Program-made: the position numbers and the translations under genes | The notes under the pieces: generated by a model | Database searches by the model: none | Told to the model about the DNA's origin: nothing | The model's input: the letters and a program-made list of their open reading frames with translations, nothing else | Assembly (NCBI GenBank): GCA_016758965.1 | Contig: JAEPRB010000580.1 | Coordinates: 1 to 12,614, forward strand | Origin: Circinella minor | Lineage: Eukaryota > Mucoromycota > Mucoromycetes > Mucorales > Lichtheimiaceae | Length of the DNA: 12,614 nucleotides | Reading direction: 5' to 3' | Shown here: in pieces, positions 6,054 through 12,614 of the stretch | Layout: the number at the start of each line of letters is the position of its first letter | Numbering within the stretch: the stretch's first letter is position 1

Positions 6054-6842
6054 CTAGAACCAAATTGATGTGGCATTGGGGGGGAGGATATCCACCTCCA
6101 TATCCCCCTCCCACCAATCCACATCCATATACTCCTTATCTCCAAATCTCCAATCAACCTCCATATATTCTTCTTCTTCTTCACCTTCTTCTTCATCATC
6201 ACTTTCTTCACCATCATCATCACTTTCTTCTTCTCTTTCTTCCTCATCTTCTTCTTCTTCTTCTCTTTCATCTTCTCTTTCATCTTCAACACCTACATCA
6301 AAACTACAACTAGAACTAGTGCTACCAACCGAACGAGCAGAAACATCATCACCACCAGGGACAGAAACCAAGGAACCAGAGGAACCCGAAAATACGGACG
6401 AGAGAGACGAGACAGGTAAAAGCGGAGAAAGAGTAGGAGAGTAAGCGGGTGAACCTGGAGGAGAAGAGCCAGGAGAGAGATTGGGGAGAGTCGAAAGAGT
6501 TGATAGAGTCGAGATTGAAGAGACAGGAGAAGGCGGAGCAGAAGAAATGGGTGAAGCAGGAGTAATAGTAGCAGCAGCTACAAAAGAAGCAACGCGACCA
6601 GAAGACAAGCGAGAGGGACAAAGTCGCTGGCGCGGAGCAATCTCTCTTTTAGAGATTTCTTGTTTTTTGATTGTGTTGATGACAGAACGCAAACCTGGTT
6701 GTACCCAGCCGGAGCTAGGTACAATGACAGGAATGGAGGTTCGGAGAGGAGCAATAGGAGGACGATTATAACGGAAGCGAATGCGTGATTTATTATGATT
6801 GTAAGCAGCAGCAGGAGCTGTAAGTGAAGTAGAGCGTGTCAT
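6054..6842 (-). CDS. Ser/Pro-rich acidic, largely disordered protein (262 aa)
   Basis: This is the only intact, convincing gene in the window; I do not recognise its family. Residues 18-76 are basic and contain RIRFRYNRPP and a patch KKQEISKREIAPRQR. Residues 95-160 are Ser/Pro-rich with many SP and TP pairs (SPGSSPPGSPAYSPTLSP), possible proline-directed phosphorylation sites. Residues 184-226 are almost all Glu and Asp. Three short repeats follow: EYMEVDW, EYMDVDW, DMEVDI. No signal peptide or membrane segment is seen. The ATG is the first one after the expected transcription start, about 72 nt below a TATA box, with a short pyrimidine-rich leader. The frame ends in TAG, and a canonical donor GAGGAG|GTAAGT follows only 7 nt later, so the transcript is probably spliced after the stop. 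A nuclear regulator or chaperone-like acidic protein would fit, but this is inference. Confidence 0.8.
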   Translation of the reverse strand: MTRSTSLTAPAAAYNHNKSRIRFRYNRPPIAPLRTSIPVIVPSSGWVQPGLRSVINTIKKQEISKREIAPRQRLCPSRLSSGRVASFVAAATITPASPISSAPPSPVSSISTLSTLSTLPNLSPGSSPPGSPAYSPTLSPLLPVSSLSSVFSGSSGSLVSVPGGDDVSARSVGSTSSSCSFDVGVEDEREDEREEEEEDEEEREEESDDDGEESDDEEEGEEEEEYMEVDWRFGDKEYMDVDWWEGDMEVDILPPNATSIWF

Positions 6843-6913
6843 ACTTGTAAGTAAAAAAAAAAATAAAAAGGGTAAAGAAAAAAAAAAAACGCGCCGCCAT
6901 GGAAATGAATTTT

Positions 6914-6922
6914 TATTTTATA
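6914..6922 (-). promoter_or_regulatory. TATA box of the 262-aa gene
   Basis: TATAAAATA on the minus strand, in the sequence GCAGCTATAAAATAAAAATTC. Initiation about 30 nt downstream (near 6885) would leave a T-rich leader of about 40 nt. An ATG at 6900 (CCATGGCGG) would lie upstream of that start and is out of frame. Confidence 0.5.
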
Positions 6923-6997
6923 GCTGCATTACGGTTACCATTCCTTTGGATCCCGGCACACAGTCTAGAACCAACTATTTGATTACCACCTCCACAT

Positions 6998-7013
6998 ACA
7001 CACACACACACAC
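6998..7013. repeat. (CA)8 microsatellite
   Basis: Uninterrupted CA dinucleotides upstream of the 262-aa gene, beyond its TATA box. Confidence 0.9.
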
Positions 7014-7516
7014 TATACTCATAATTTTTATTACTACTTTTTATAATGTAATGACATCTATTTATTATTATTATGAAATCTTTTATAAAAGAAAAAGTAA
7101 AATCTCTTTATTCTTCATTTCAGAAAAAGAATGTCACTTCTTAACTAATCTAAAACAAATAAAGTTATAAAAATGCACGGACCACTCTGGTTTTACCTGA
7201 ACCTCAACTATTTTTTTTTTCCTTAATACCTTGAAATGAAGTAGTTTTATCGAGTCACTCTAATTCTATGAAATGACCTCAAGTTAAAAAATAATAATAC
7301 TAACAGTTGAAATGGCGTCTTTTAAATATGATTAGTTTCTTATGAACCACACCATTTATACCAAGAAATAATATATTATTATACGGAAATAAAGCCACAA
7401 ACCTTATTTTTCTTACATAAAGTTTAACTGGGATAAAGTATTAGAAATGGATGTCCTTGGTGATTACGAGTATCTTTAATAGAATATTAATAATAAAGCC
7501 TTCGTGTTTTCAAGTA

Positions 7517-7816
7517 TTACACATTGTTAGATATAATTTTTTCATATGTTGAAAGCTGCCTGAAACGCTGGGTTAGCTCTTTAATCCGGAAGATCTTAAA
7601 GAGTATGACCTTTTCAACGTGTTTATGCTCATACGTACAACTATTATTGTTATGAATAATTTTGAAAAAGTAGTCTTGATATTCATTGATGATTTTCATA
7701 TGAACAGTGAAATTTACTACCGCTGGTTTATAGCACTTTCTCACTTGGATACCAATTGATCGATAATAACGACGAGTTCCATTTTTAATGGTAATTAGAT
7801 ATACCTTTTCTACAGA
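7517..7816 (-). pseudogene. Block B C-terminal fragment (99 codons)
   Basis: Open from after a TGA to TAA at 7517-7519, without an ATG at its start. It includes EKVYLITIKNGTRRYYRSIG, CYKPAVVNFTVHMKIINEYQ and HVEKVILFKIFRIKELTQRF. The NGTRRYYRSIG part faintly recalls KKGRSKYDIPFGF in the previous fragment, suggesting a repeated fold. A further short piece (VEVQVKPEWSVHFYNFI) lies at about 7213-7134. Confidence 0.4.
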
Positions 7817-7969
7817 TCACCAATTGGACACAAAGATTGAGTTTGACAGTATAAAAAAAGTTATTCAGATAACCAATTTTATATTAGGATTGACAGGCTA
7901 TTCATCTTATATTGTTATGTTTGTTTATACCCACTAAACTAAATACTTTAATCTGTAATCAACTAATGC

Positions 7970-8247
7970 CTATTTTTCTATTGTACGATAGGAGTTGAAA
8001 CCAAAAGGTATATCATACTTGGATCTTCCTTTTTTTCCTACTATATGGACAGCAACCTTAATACTACATATATTTTGATTTGATTGAGACACCTTTTCAG
8101 TTGTGTAGATATACTTCTGTATGATCATAAACTATGCTTTTCAACAAGTTTAGCTAGATTAAAATTTTTGACAACCATTATTTTTATAGTTTCGGATGAG
8201 ACCGAAATAATAACACGACCTTTCGGGTCCAACTGAGTCGCTCCAAT
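7970..8247 (-). pseudogene. Block B fragments joined by a one-base frameshift
   Basis: 8247-8125 reads TQLDPKGRVIISVSSETIKI and ends in TGA. An ATG overlapping that stop in another frame (8128) opens 8128-7970: MIIQKYIYTTEKVSQSNQNI, SIKVAVHIVGKKGRSKYDIP, FGFNSYRT. The two together look like one beta-rich domain. Confidence 0.4.
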
Positions 8248-8295
8248 TTAAAGCAGTTTTCACCTTAGCAATCATATCCTGATGAACATATGATG

Positions 8296-8586
8296 TTAAT
8301 TACCTATATACGGTTCCATTTTTATACAGCCTTGTACCTGTTTCTGGTTTTTGATTTTGGTGGATGGTGGTGCTATATATACTTGCTTGTATCGCTTAAA
8401 AGTTTTTTTTTCTACTTCGGATGGGCACTTCATAGCTCTTGCGGACTTTCTGGGAAAAAGTCCCATTTCAGGGTTGTTGGCCATTGTTGATACAGCAACA
8501 GTTTCTGTTTCTTCAAATAATTGCTATCTCAACAACAACGTTCCTCGAATAAATTCCACCATCTCGTACAGAATGAACACGTCATC
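8296..8586 (-). pseudogene. Block B fragment with one in-frame TAG (about 96 codons)
   Basis: DVFILYEMVEFIRGTLLLR is followed by TAG (8524-8526), then in the same frame QLFEETETVAVSTMANNPEM, LFPRKSARAMKCPSEVEKK and QVYIAPPSTKIKNQKQVQGC to TAA at 8296-8298. The segment is basic. The opposite strand also has an open frame here (8351-8590), taken as its shadow. Confidence 0.4.
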
Positions 8587-8915
8587 TTAACTACTTTATA
8601 CCTTCTTCTATACAAAACATGGTATAATGCGGCATCATTCTTAATCGCCTCAGCAACTTGCAGTTATGCAACAAATACTCCTGATTTATTGTAAACACTA
8701 ATCGTGGAAGACTTTTTCTTTTCATTGACTTGTATCAACAGCCAATTATTCCACACATTCATTTCTTGCTGTACGAGAATGGCATCATCCTTGTACAATT
8801 CCAGACTAAGAGTGTACTTCAATGAAGTTACCAAGTTCATCAGCGCGTCACATGTACTTTTGTCTGTATAATACTCTAACAATGACGATGAAACCAAGTA
8901 TAAAACAAAGTGAAT
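8529..8915 (-). pseudogene. Block B fragment with one in-frame TAA (about 128 codons)
   Basis: Contains SLLEYYTDKSTCDALMNLV, SLELYKDDAILVQQEMNVWN and NWLLIQVNEKKKSSTISVYN, ends FVA with TAA at 8664-8666, and continues in frame with LQVAEAIKNDAALYHVLYRR to TGA at 8529-8531. Near its end another frame (8586-8527) reads DVFILYEMVEFIRGTLLLR, so a frameshift lies at about 8590. Confidence 0.45.
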
Positions 8916-8988
8916 TCAACCGATCGATCTATAAAAGTCACTGTGAGAAAAAAGTGGTGTATTAATTACCGGCAACGTCTGCAGACGA

Positions 8989-9351
8989 CTAAGATGGGTC
9001 TGCGATTAGTCTACAAAATTGTTGGCACGTTCTTGGTGGTAAATATAATGGGTTTTCTTTTTTACCATATTCACCAATAACGATGGATCAAAGTTGGTTT
9101 TTGGTTTCTGATAACAAAGGGATCGAATCAAAAGCAAAAAAGGTCGCACCATGGAGATATACAAAAATGGACCTGTATGACTGTCCACTTCCCTTATTCT
9201 TGATCTCAGCTTGATACATTTTCTGTTCGTCAAAAGATTTGATCACACGGGCTCTTACTGTTAGATTTGGAGGAAATGTCATCCAGTTCAACATAAATTC
9301 ACCACTAATCAAACAAAGCATAAATCTGTGATAATCTAAACTTTGTCGTTT
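8989..9351 (-). pseudogene. Block B fragment with one in-frame TGA (about 120 codons)
   Basis: Before the stop: RQSLDYHRFMLCLISGEFML, FPPNLTVRARVIKSFDEQ, QSYRSIFVYLHGATFFAFDS. After TGA (9088-9090), in the same frame: SIVIGEYGKKENPLYLPPRT and CQQFCRLIADPS, then TAG (8989-8991). This is the clearest nonsense break in the block. No catalytic motif was recognised. Confidence 0.45.
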
Positions 9352-9423
9352 TTACAACTGCCAAATTATCACTTCCACAAAATAAAAAATTGGATACACA
9401 CACGTAATGGATCAAATTCTGTT

Positions 9424-9750
9424 TCAACCATGATCCCTGGGTTTGCAAAGCTGTTTCGGATCATCCAATAATGACTTGAAGAAGGTCATGTCTTGCGGTT
9501 TATTGGATCTTTGAAATATACTAATTTGTAACATGAAAGGGTTCTCTATTTAATGTTTTGGATTTATAGTCACTACGGCTAGGGGCACAATTGTCGTGGG
9601 GTGTTTATTGGATTGAAACTGCTGGTAGTCATCGCTATACAACCATAATACAATCACCATTTTATTCTCGCACAAATGCTCCACATCCTCATATGGTTCA
9701 CCATCACTGCTCTTTATAGTACGTTTGGATAAATACTCCAGTAATGGGAG
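9424..9750 (-). pseudogene. Block B fragment with one in-frame TAA (about 108 codons)
   Basis: The first part contains RTIKSSDGEPYEDVEHLCEN, VIVLWLYSDDYQQFQ and PTTIVPLAVVTINPKH, then a TAA at 9550-9552. The same frame continues with IENPFMLQISIFQRSNKPQD and MTFFKSLLDDPKQLCKPRD to a TGA at 9424-9426. Coherent sequence on both sides argues that the TAA is a nonsense mutation in a formerly continuous frame. Confidence 0.45.
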
Positions 9751-9805
9751 TTACACTTTTAATCACTGTATCTTGCTGTCGCAGTGACAGCTCTTCTCCT
9801 TTGTA

Positions 9806-10009
9806 TCATGTTGTTGTACAATGTACACGATCTGTGGAACTTGCCATCTGGTAAGTAATTTTTTCATCTCTTATGGGGCGAATAGAACAAAAAGTTTGGT
9901 TTGAAAGGGAATGAGTCACAAAGATGTTGCTTGAAAGATGATAACTGGGAGTCAAAAGCAATTTTTCATCTGTGAAACTGTTAATTAGGCCGATTATTTG
10001 ATTAGATAA
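9806..10009 (-). pseudogene. Block B fragment (67 codons)
   Basis: Open from 10009 to TGA at 9806-9808, with IIGLINSFTDEKLLLTPSYH, SNIFVTHSLSNQTFCSIRPI and RDEKITYQMASSTDRVHC. Balanced composition and no low complexity. It follows the previous fragment directly after two closely spaced stops. Confidence 0.4.
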
Positions 10010-10012
10010 CTA

Positions 10013-10159
10013 TCATGGTGCTCCATCTTCAACAGCTAGTGCATAGATGTCAATGGTGGTCTGCATATTATTATCAGTAAATGTTGGGTATTTGTACGAA
10101 AAAAATCGTAATGTGGAACCTCGTTTGGAAGTTGGCTTGTTGATGTTTAGGTCACACAT
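10013..10159 (-). pseudogene. Block B fragment (48 codons)
   Basis: Reads MCDLNINKPTSKRGSTLRFF and on to TIDIYALAVEDGAP. The upstream DNA in another frame gives SAPHFQPSELSVC, and removing one GT of a duplicated GTGT would join the two, so the break looks like a recent dinucleotide slip. Confidence 0.4.
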
Positions 10160-10275
10160 ACTGATAACTCACTAGGTTGAAAATGTGGAGCAGAAATGGA
10201 TGAAAAATTTGAGATGTTGGGGTAATTGGATAGGTATGTGGAATTTTGCCTTCAGACACTGTAGTTTTATTGTCA

Positions 10276-10455
10276 TCATTGAAATATTCTAGACCTGGTT
10301 AGGAATGATCCAATGTCATAGCTGTTGTCTTGGTGACCTTGAATCAACATATTAGTTATATCATCACCCAAACCCAGTGGAGACAATAGATCTTGATAGG
10401 TTGATATGAAGGTCGGATTGGATTGAAAAGTTAACTGAAAATCTTGATGGATCAT
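10276..10455 (-). pseudogene. Block B N-terminal fragment (59 codons from ATG)
   Basis: Starts MIHQDFQLTFQSNPTFISTY and continues acidic and polar (LGLGDDITNMLIQGHQDNSY). Upstream DNA is AT-rich, so this ATG may be the original start. It ends in TGA, but a one-base shift at about 10296 continues into PGLEYFNDDNKTTVSEGKIP (10298-10152). Confidence 0.4.
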
Positions 10456-11045
10456 GATGTTTTACAAATAATTTTAGATGTTAATGCATGAAATAAAAAA
10501 AAATTGTATATAAAAAGAAGTAAACATAAGTCAACCTTGACTGGATTGAATGTTACATTGTCGGAATTAGGGGGATAAAGGGACGATAGAACCTAGAGGA
10601 AACATCAGTGTTTACATATATTTGTATATCTGCTACATATTTTTCGAATCCTTTTTTTTTTATGTATGTAGTACGCATGAGGATTTTTTTTATCCGAATT
10701 CGTAAAATCGTTATTTATTAAAAGGGTACAAAGTCTCCCCGTCCATTTCATATTTGTTAATTTTTACACCTCATTAACTTCACTAAAAATCAAGGAGTGG
10801 TAAAAAATAATATAACAAAACTTCCATATCCTTATTTATTTCAAGTTTCATAGGACCTAACAAAATTGACTGCTTAGCTGATAGAGAACAAAAAAATTAT
10901 TTTTACGTATATTAATTAGATTACATATTATACAGGATAGGCTACTTTTTTATTATATCCACTTGAGTGTTTTTCATAAGAGCTTATAGAATGTTTATTT
11001 ACTCTTTGTCATTCCCGCTTTAAACATTTGTATATCAAGTTGATT
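10456..11045. other. AT-rich intergenic DNA without a recognisable gene
   Basis: Short A/T tracts and frequent stops on both strands. One TACGTA site at 10904-10909. A TATATA-like run at 10514-10520 on the plus strand could be part of the lost promoter of block B. Confidence 0.5.
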
Positions 11046-11159
11046 TTATTTTAGCTCACGCGTAGTACTAGTAATCTGTCTGTCGTCTTTTGTGGATTTC
11101 GTCTTTTCTTCACAGACCAGAGTAGCATACTGTTCAGCTGTTAAGTCAATGTTTGTCAT
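11046..11159 (-). CDS. Possible tiny gene or first exon (37 aa)
   Basis: ATG at 11159 in the favourable context ACCAAAATGAC, about 20 nt below a TATATAAT element. It reads MTNIDLTAEQYATLVCEEKT then a polar tail KSTKDDRQI, ending at TAA in CTAAAATAAAATC, where AATAAA overlaps the stop. GC is clearly higher than in the flanks. A GTGAGC donor-like site about 12 nt before the stop means it could instead be a first exon. Longer upstream frames are AT-driven. Unrecognised. Confidence 0.3.
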   Translation of the reverse strand: MTNIDLTAEQYATLVCEEKTKSTKDDRQITSTTRELK

Positions 11160-11661
11160 TTTGGTACGTATATTATATATGAAGGAAAGAAATACGGAGA
11201 TAGGAAAAGATACAACAATATAGAAAATGAATGATGTTTGTAGTTTTGTGACTATATTCAGCATTTTTTCCCTTCAACGCAAGGTTATGAACGTTCTTAA
11301 TAAGAAAAAGAACTACGGTAATTATAAAAATATATTGATAACAATGCACATACATATAATTTATTTATTACTTAGCTAAGTATTTATTGTAGATATTTTA
11401 AAAAAAATAATGATTTGAAGTACGTATTCAATATATCCATGTTCATCGAAAAAAGAAATGTATACGTAGTATCTGCTAATTTTCACAGCTACTCATTTTT
11501 ACAAAAAGGAAATAAAAAATGTCATTATAAAGATTAACGAGGATCCTCTCTATATGAATATGAGTTAGGGTAACTATGATTAGTAACTACAGTTTTATTT
11601 CCATTTAACACCCTTATCAATATCCATATCCATATCCACAGTACATATATAAAATATTTAC

Positions 11662-11733
11662 CTCCACAATGATAGCAAAATGTTTACGTAGAATAAATAG
11701 GGTCTACGAACAAAAAGAGGGAGCCAGCTCGAT
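11662..11733 (-). other. Array-2 exon e4 (72 nt, symmetric)
   Basis: Acceptor TATATATAG, exon start ATCGAGCTGGCTCCCTC, donor GTGGAG|GTAAAT. Its split-codon frame (SSWLPLFVRRPYLFYVNILL) is open and ends with the same phase, as in E6; the frame from its first base hits a TAG. Preservation of the same frame in two separate arrays is the best hint of coding here. Confidence 0.55.
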
Positions 11734-11834
11734 CTATATATATGAATAACAATAAGCTTATGATATTAGTATGGTGTACAGTTGATTTAACCTACGTATG
11801 TCATTAATTTTCCCATACCCGATCAAGAAATTAC

Positions 11835-11865
11835 CTCAAAAAAATGGGAGAAGCTCAACTGCAAC
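11835..11865 (-). other. Array-2 exon e3 (31 nt, or 24 nt with an alternative acceptor)
   Basis: Acceptor TTTATTTAG followed by GTTGCAG and then TTGAGCTTCTCCC; the second AG gives an alternative 24-nt exon aligned with the conserved head. Donor TTTGAG|GTAATT. It is shortened relative to other copies. Confidence 0.45.
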
Positions 11866-11964
11866 CTAAATAAAAGAACATATACATATTAGAACTAGTA
11901 AATTATTGACATCATTATTTCTCTTTTCCACTTTCAATCCATACGTATACGCAATTATATTTAC

Positions 11965-12017
11965 CTCCAATAACACCGATTAGAAAAGACGAAATGAATG
12001 CACAAAGAAAAACATGT
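11965..12017 (-). other. Array-2 exon e2 (53 nt)
   Basis: Acceptor GTTTATAG, donor TTGGAG|GTAAAT, placed like E3 in array 1. Its head has diverged from GCTCGTTTCCC. Confidence 0.45.
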
Positions 12018-12115
12018 CTATAAACAAATAAACAAAGAGCGAGATTGTTATATTAATATCCAGTATCTTAATATGTTTTATCCAATTTATATAACACTAT
12101 AAAACATTACTTACT

Positions 12116-12614
12116 TAATAAAAGAATTATTCAAATGATAAGAGAAGGAGTGCATGAGAGAAAGTAAAGAGACAACTGTATTAGATCTAACCAAATAAAA
12201 ATAAAACGTTTTGACCAATCTGACCCATAAAATGTATTCTAAATTCATTCATACGAAAGGGCTAAAAAACATGTTGACATGATAATAAGTCCACTTTTTC
12301 GTAAAGAATAATTTTCTTTTTCAACTGTTAATCTGGTAGAATGTTACAAGATAGTTGTAATACAACTGGATTCAAACATTCAATGTGAATGAGAAAGGGT
12401 GTGTGTAAATGAAGCAAGAATACAAGTTGGAATCTCCAATTATATATAATAAAAAGACGACAAAGTTTTTTAAAACCATGAAGTCTTTTATTTATATGTA
12501 TAAAGTTATCAAGGTTTTAACCCATAATATTATATATCTAATATCAACGATCAATATCTTTCTCTCAAAGTCTATTATTTATATTCTTATATTCAACCGG
12601 TCTGCTTACGTAAC
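12116..12614. other. AT-rich DNA without a recognisable gene
   Basis: No protein-like frame is seen. The window ends with TACGTA (12607-12612). The first exon of array 2, if any, would lie here or beyond the window. Confidence 0.5.

Larger units (their letters stand above)
7134..10455 (-). pseudogene. Decayed protein-coding block B, large unrecognised protein
   Basis: From an ATG at 10455 downwards the minus strand shows about 3 kb of protein-like sequence broken by frameshifts and stops: 10455-10276, 10298-10152, 10159-10013, 10009-9806, 9750-9550, 9549-9424, 9351-9088, 9087-8989, 8915-8664, 8663-8529, 8586-8527, 8523-8296, 8247-8125, 8128-7970, 7816-7517 and about 7213-7134. Four breaks are single in-frame nonsense codons with coherent sequence on both sides: TAA 9550-9552, TGA 9088-9090, TAA 8664-8666, TAG 8524-8526. 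Others are overlapping one-base shifts. GC is higher than in the flanks. The ancestral product would have been roughly 900-1000 residues, beta-rich and non-repetitive. I cannot name it. A host gene or an integrated foreign gene are both possible. Confidence 0.5.
11549..12115 (-). repeat. Tandem exon-intron array 2, partial paralogue of array 1
   Basis: It repeats the order of array 1: donor TTAA|GTAAGT at about 12115, exon e2 (12017-11965), exon e3 (11865-11835), exon e4 (11733-11662) and the start of e5 at 11549. The e3-e4 intron matches the E3-E4 intron (ACTAATATC, then TTATTGTTATTCATATATAT). The e4-e5 intron matches the E6-E7 intron (GTAAATATTTTATAT, GGATATGGATATGGATA, GTAGTTACTAATCATA). 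No coding exon equivalent to E1 is visible upstream before the window ends. Confidence 0.75.

Noticed and set aside
6065..6444. Long plus-strand frames (Ser-rich 124 aa, His/Leu/Pro-rich 82 aa) and overlapping minus frames over 5972-6771
   Set aside because: They are shadows of the acidic GAA/GAT-rich and Ser-rich codons of the 262-aa minus-strand gene, which has a TATA box, a proper start and a domain-like layout.
6843..6900. Upstream ATG at 6900 (CCATGGCGG) with a Phe-rich, signal-peptide-like frame
   Set aside because: It is out of frame with the 262-aa protein by one base and probably lies upstream of the transcription start set by the TATA box at 6914-6922.
8351..8590. Plus-strand 79-aa frame
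   Set aside because: It reads plausibly, but is isolated and antisense to block B, whose minus-strand fragments continue on both sides.
8664..9090. Alternative genetic code or programmed readthrough to explain in-frame stops in block B
   Set aside because: All three stop codons occur and one- and two-base frameshifts are also present, which fits simple decay; the intact 262-aa frame reads with the standard code.
1..12614. tRNA, rRNA, riboswitch or insertion-sequence features
   Set aside because: I looked for T-arm and B-box words, rRNA-like conserved blocks and transposase motifs on both strands and found none.

Overview
The window looks like a stretch of an AT-rich eukaryotic nuclear genome. 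It has long AT-rich intergenic DNA and no operon-like packing. Splice signals are of the fungal kind: donors such as GTAAGT or GTAAAT, a strict TACTAAT/TACTAAC branch site about 30-45 nt before the acceptor, and TATATAG acceptors. An early-diverging filamentous fungus (Mucoromycota or Glomeromycotina type) fits best, but no marker gene proves it. I see no rRNA, tRNA, CRISPR array or recognisable transposase.

Layout. 1-950 is AT-rich with no gene. 1005-1125 is a T-rich simple repeat. 1270-3272 (minus) holds broken reading frames of an unrecognised protein. 3400-3960 is a GC-richer island with A-tracts and a triplicated 9-bp repeat. 4042-6922 (minus) is the main locus: a TATA box, an intact 262-aa Ser/Pro-rich then acidic protein, and, downstream of its stop codon, a chain of about nine exon-like blocks separated by introns, ending in a GC-rich last exon and a polyA signal. 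7134-10455 (minus) is a second, much longer decayed coding block with at least four in-frame nonsense codons and several frameshifts. 11046-11159 (minus) is a possible tiny gene. 11549-12115 (minus) is a second, partial copy of the exon-intron array, and the rest is AT-rich.

The most unusual element is the tandemly amplified exon-intron unit (period about 150-210 bp) at 4468-5617 and its paralogue at 11549-12115. Each unit carries a T-rich mini-exon beginning like GTCGAGCNGGCTCCCTC, a donor, a conserved intron and a branch site. Exon lengths are mostly not multiples of three, so the array cannot be one constitutive reading frame. It may be a spliced 3' untranslated region, a set of optional cassette exons giving alternative hydrophobic C-termini, or a decaying gene family. 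The E1 frame is phase-compatible with the next three exons apart from one TAG lying 7 nt before the donor.

All protein-level statements come from reading the sequence by eye. No homology search was possible.
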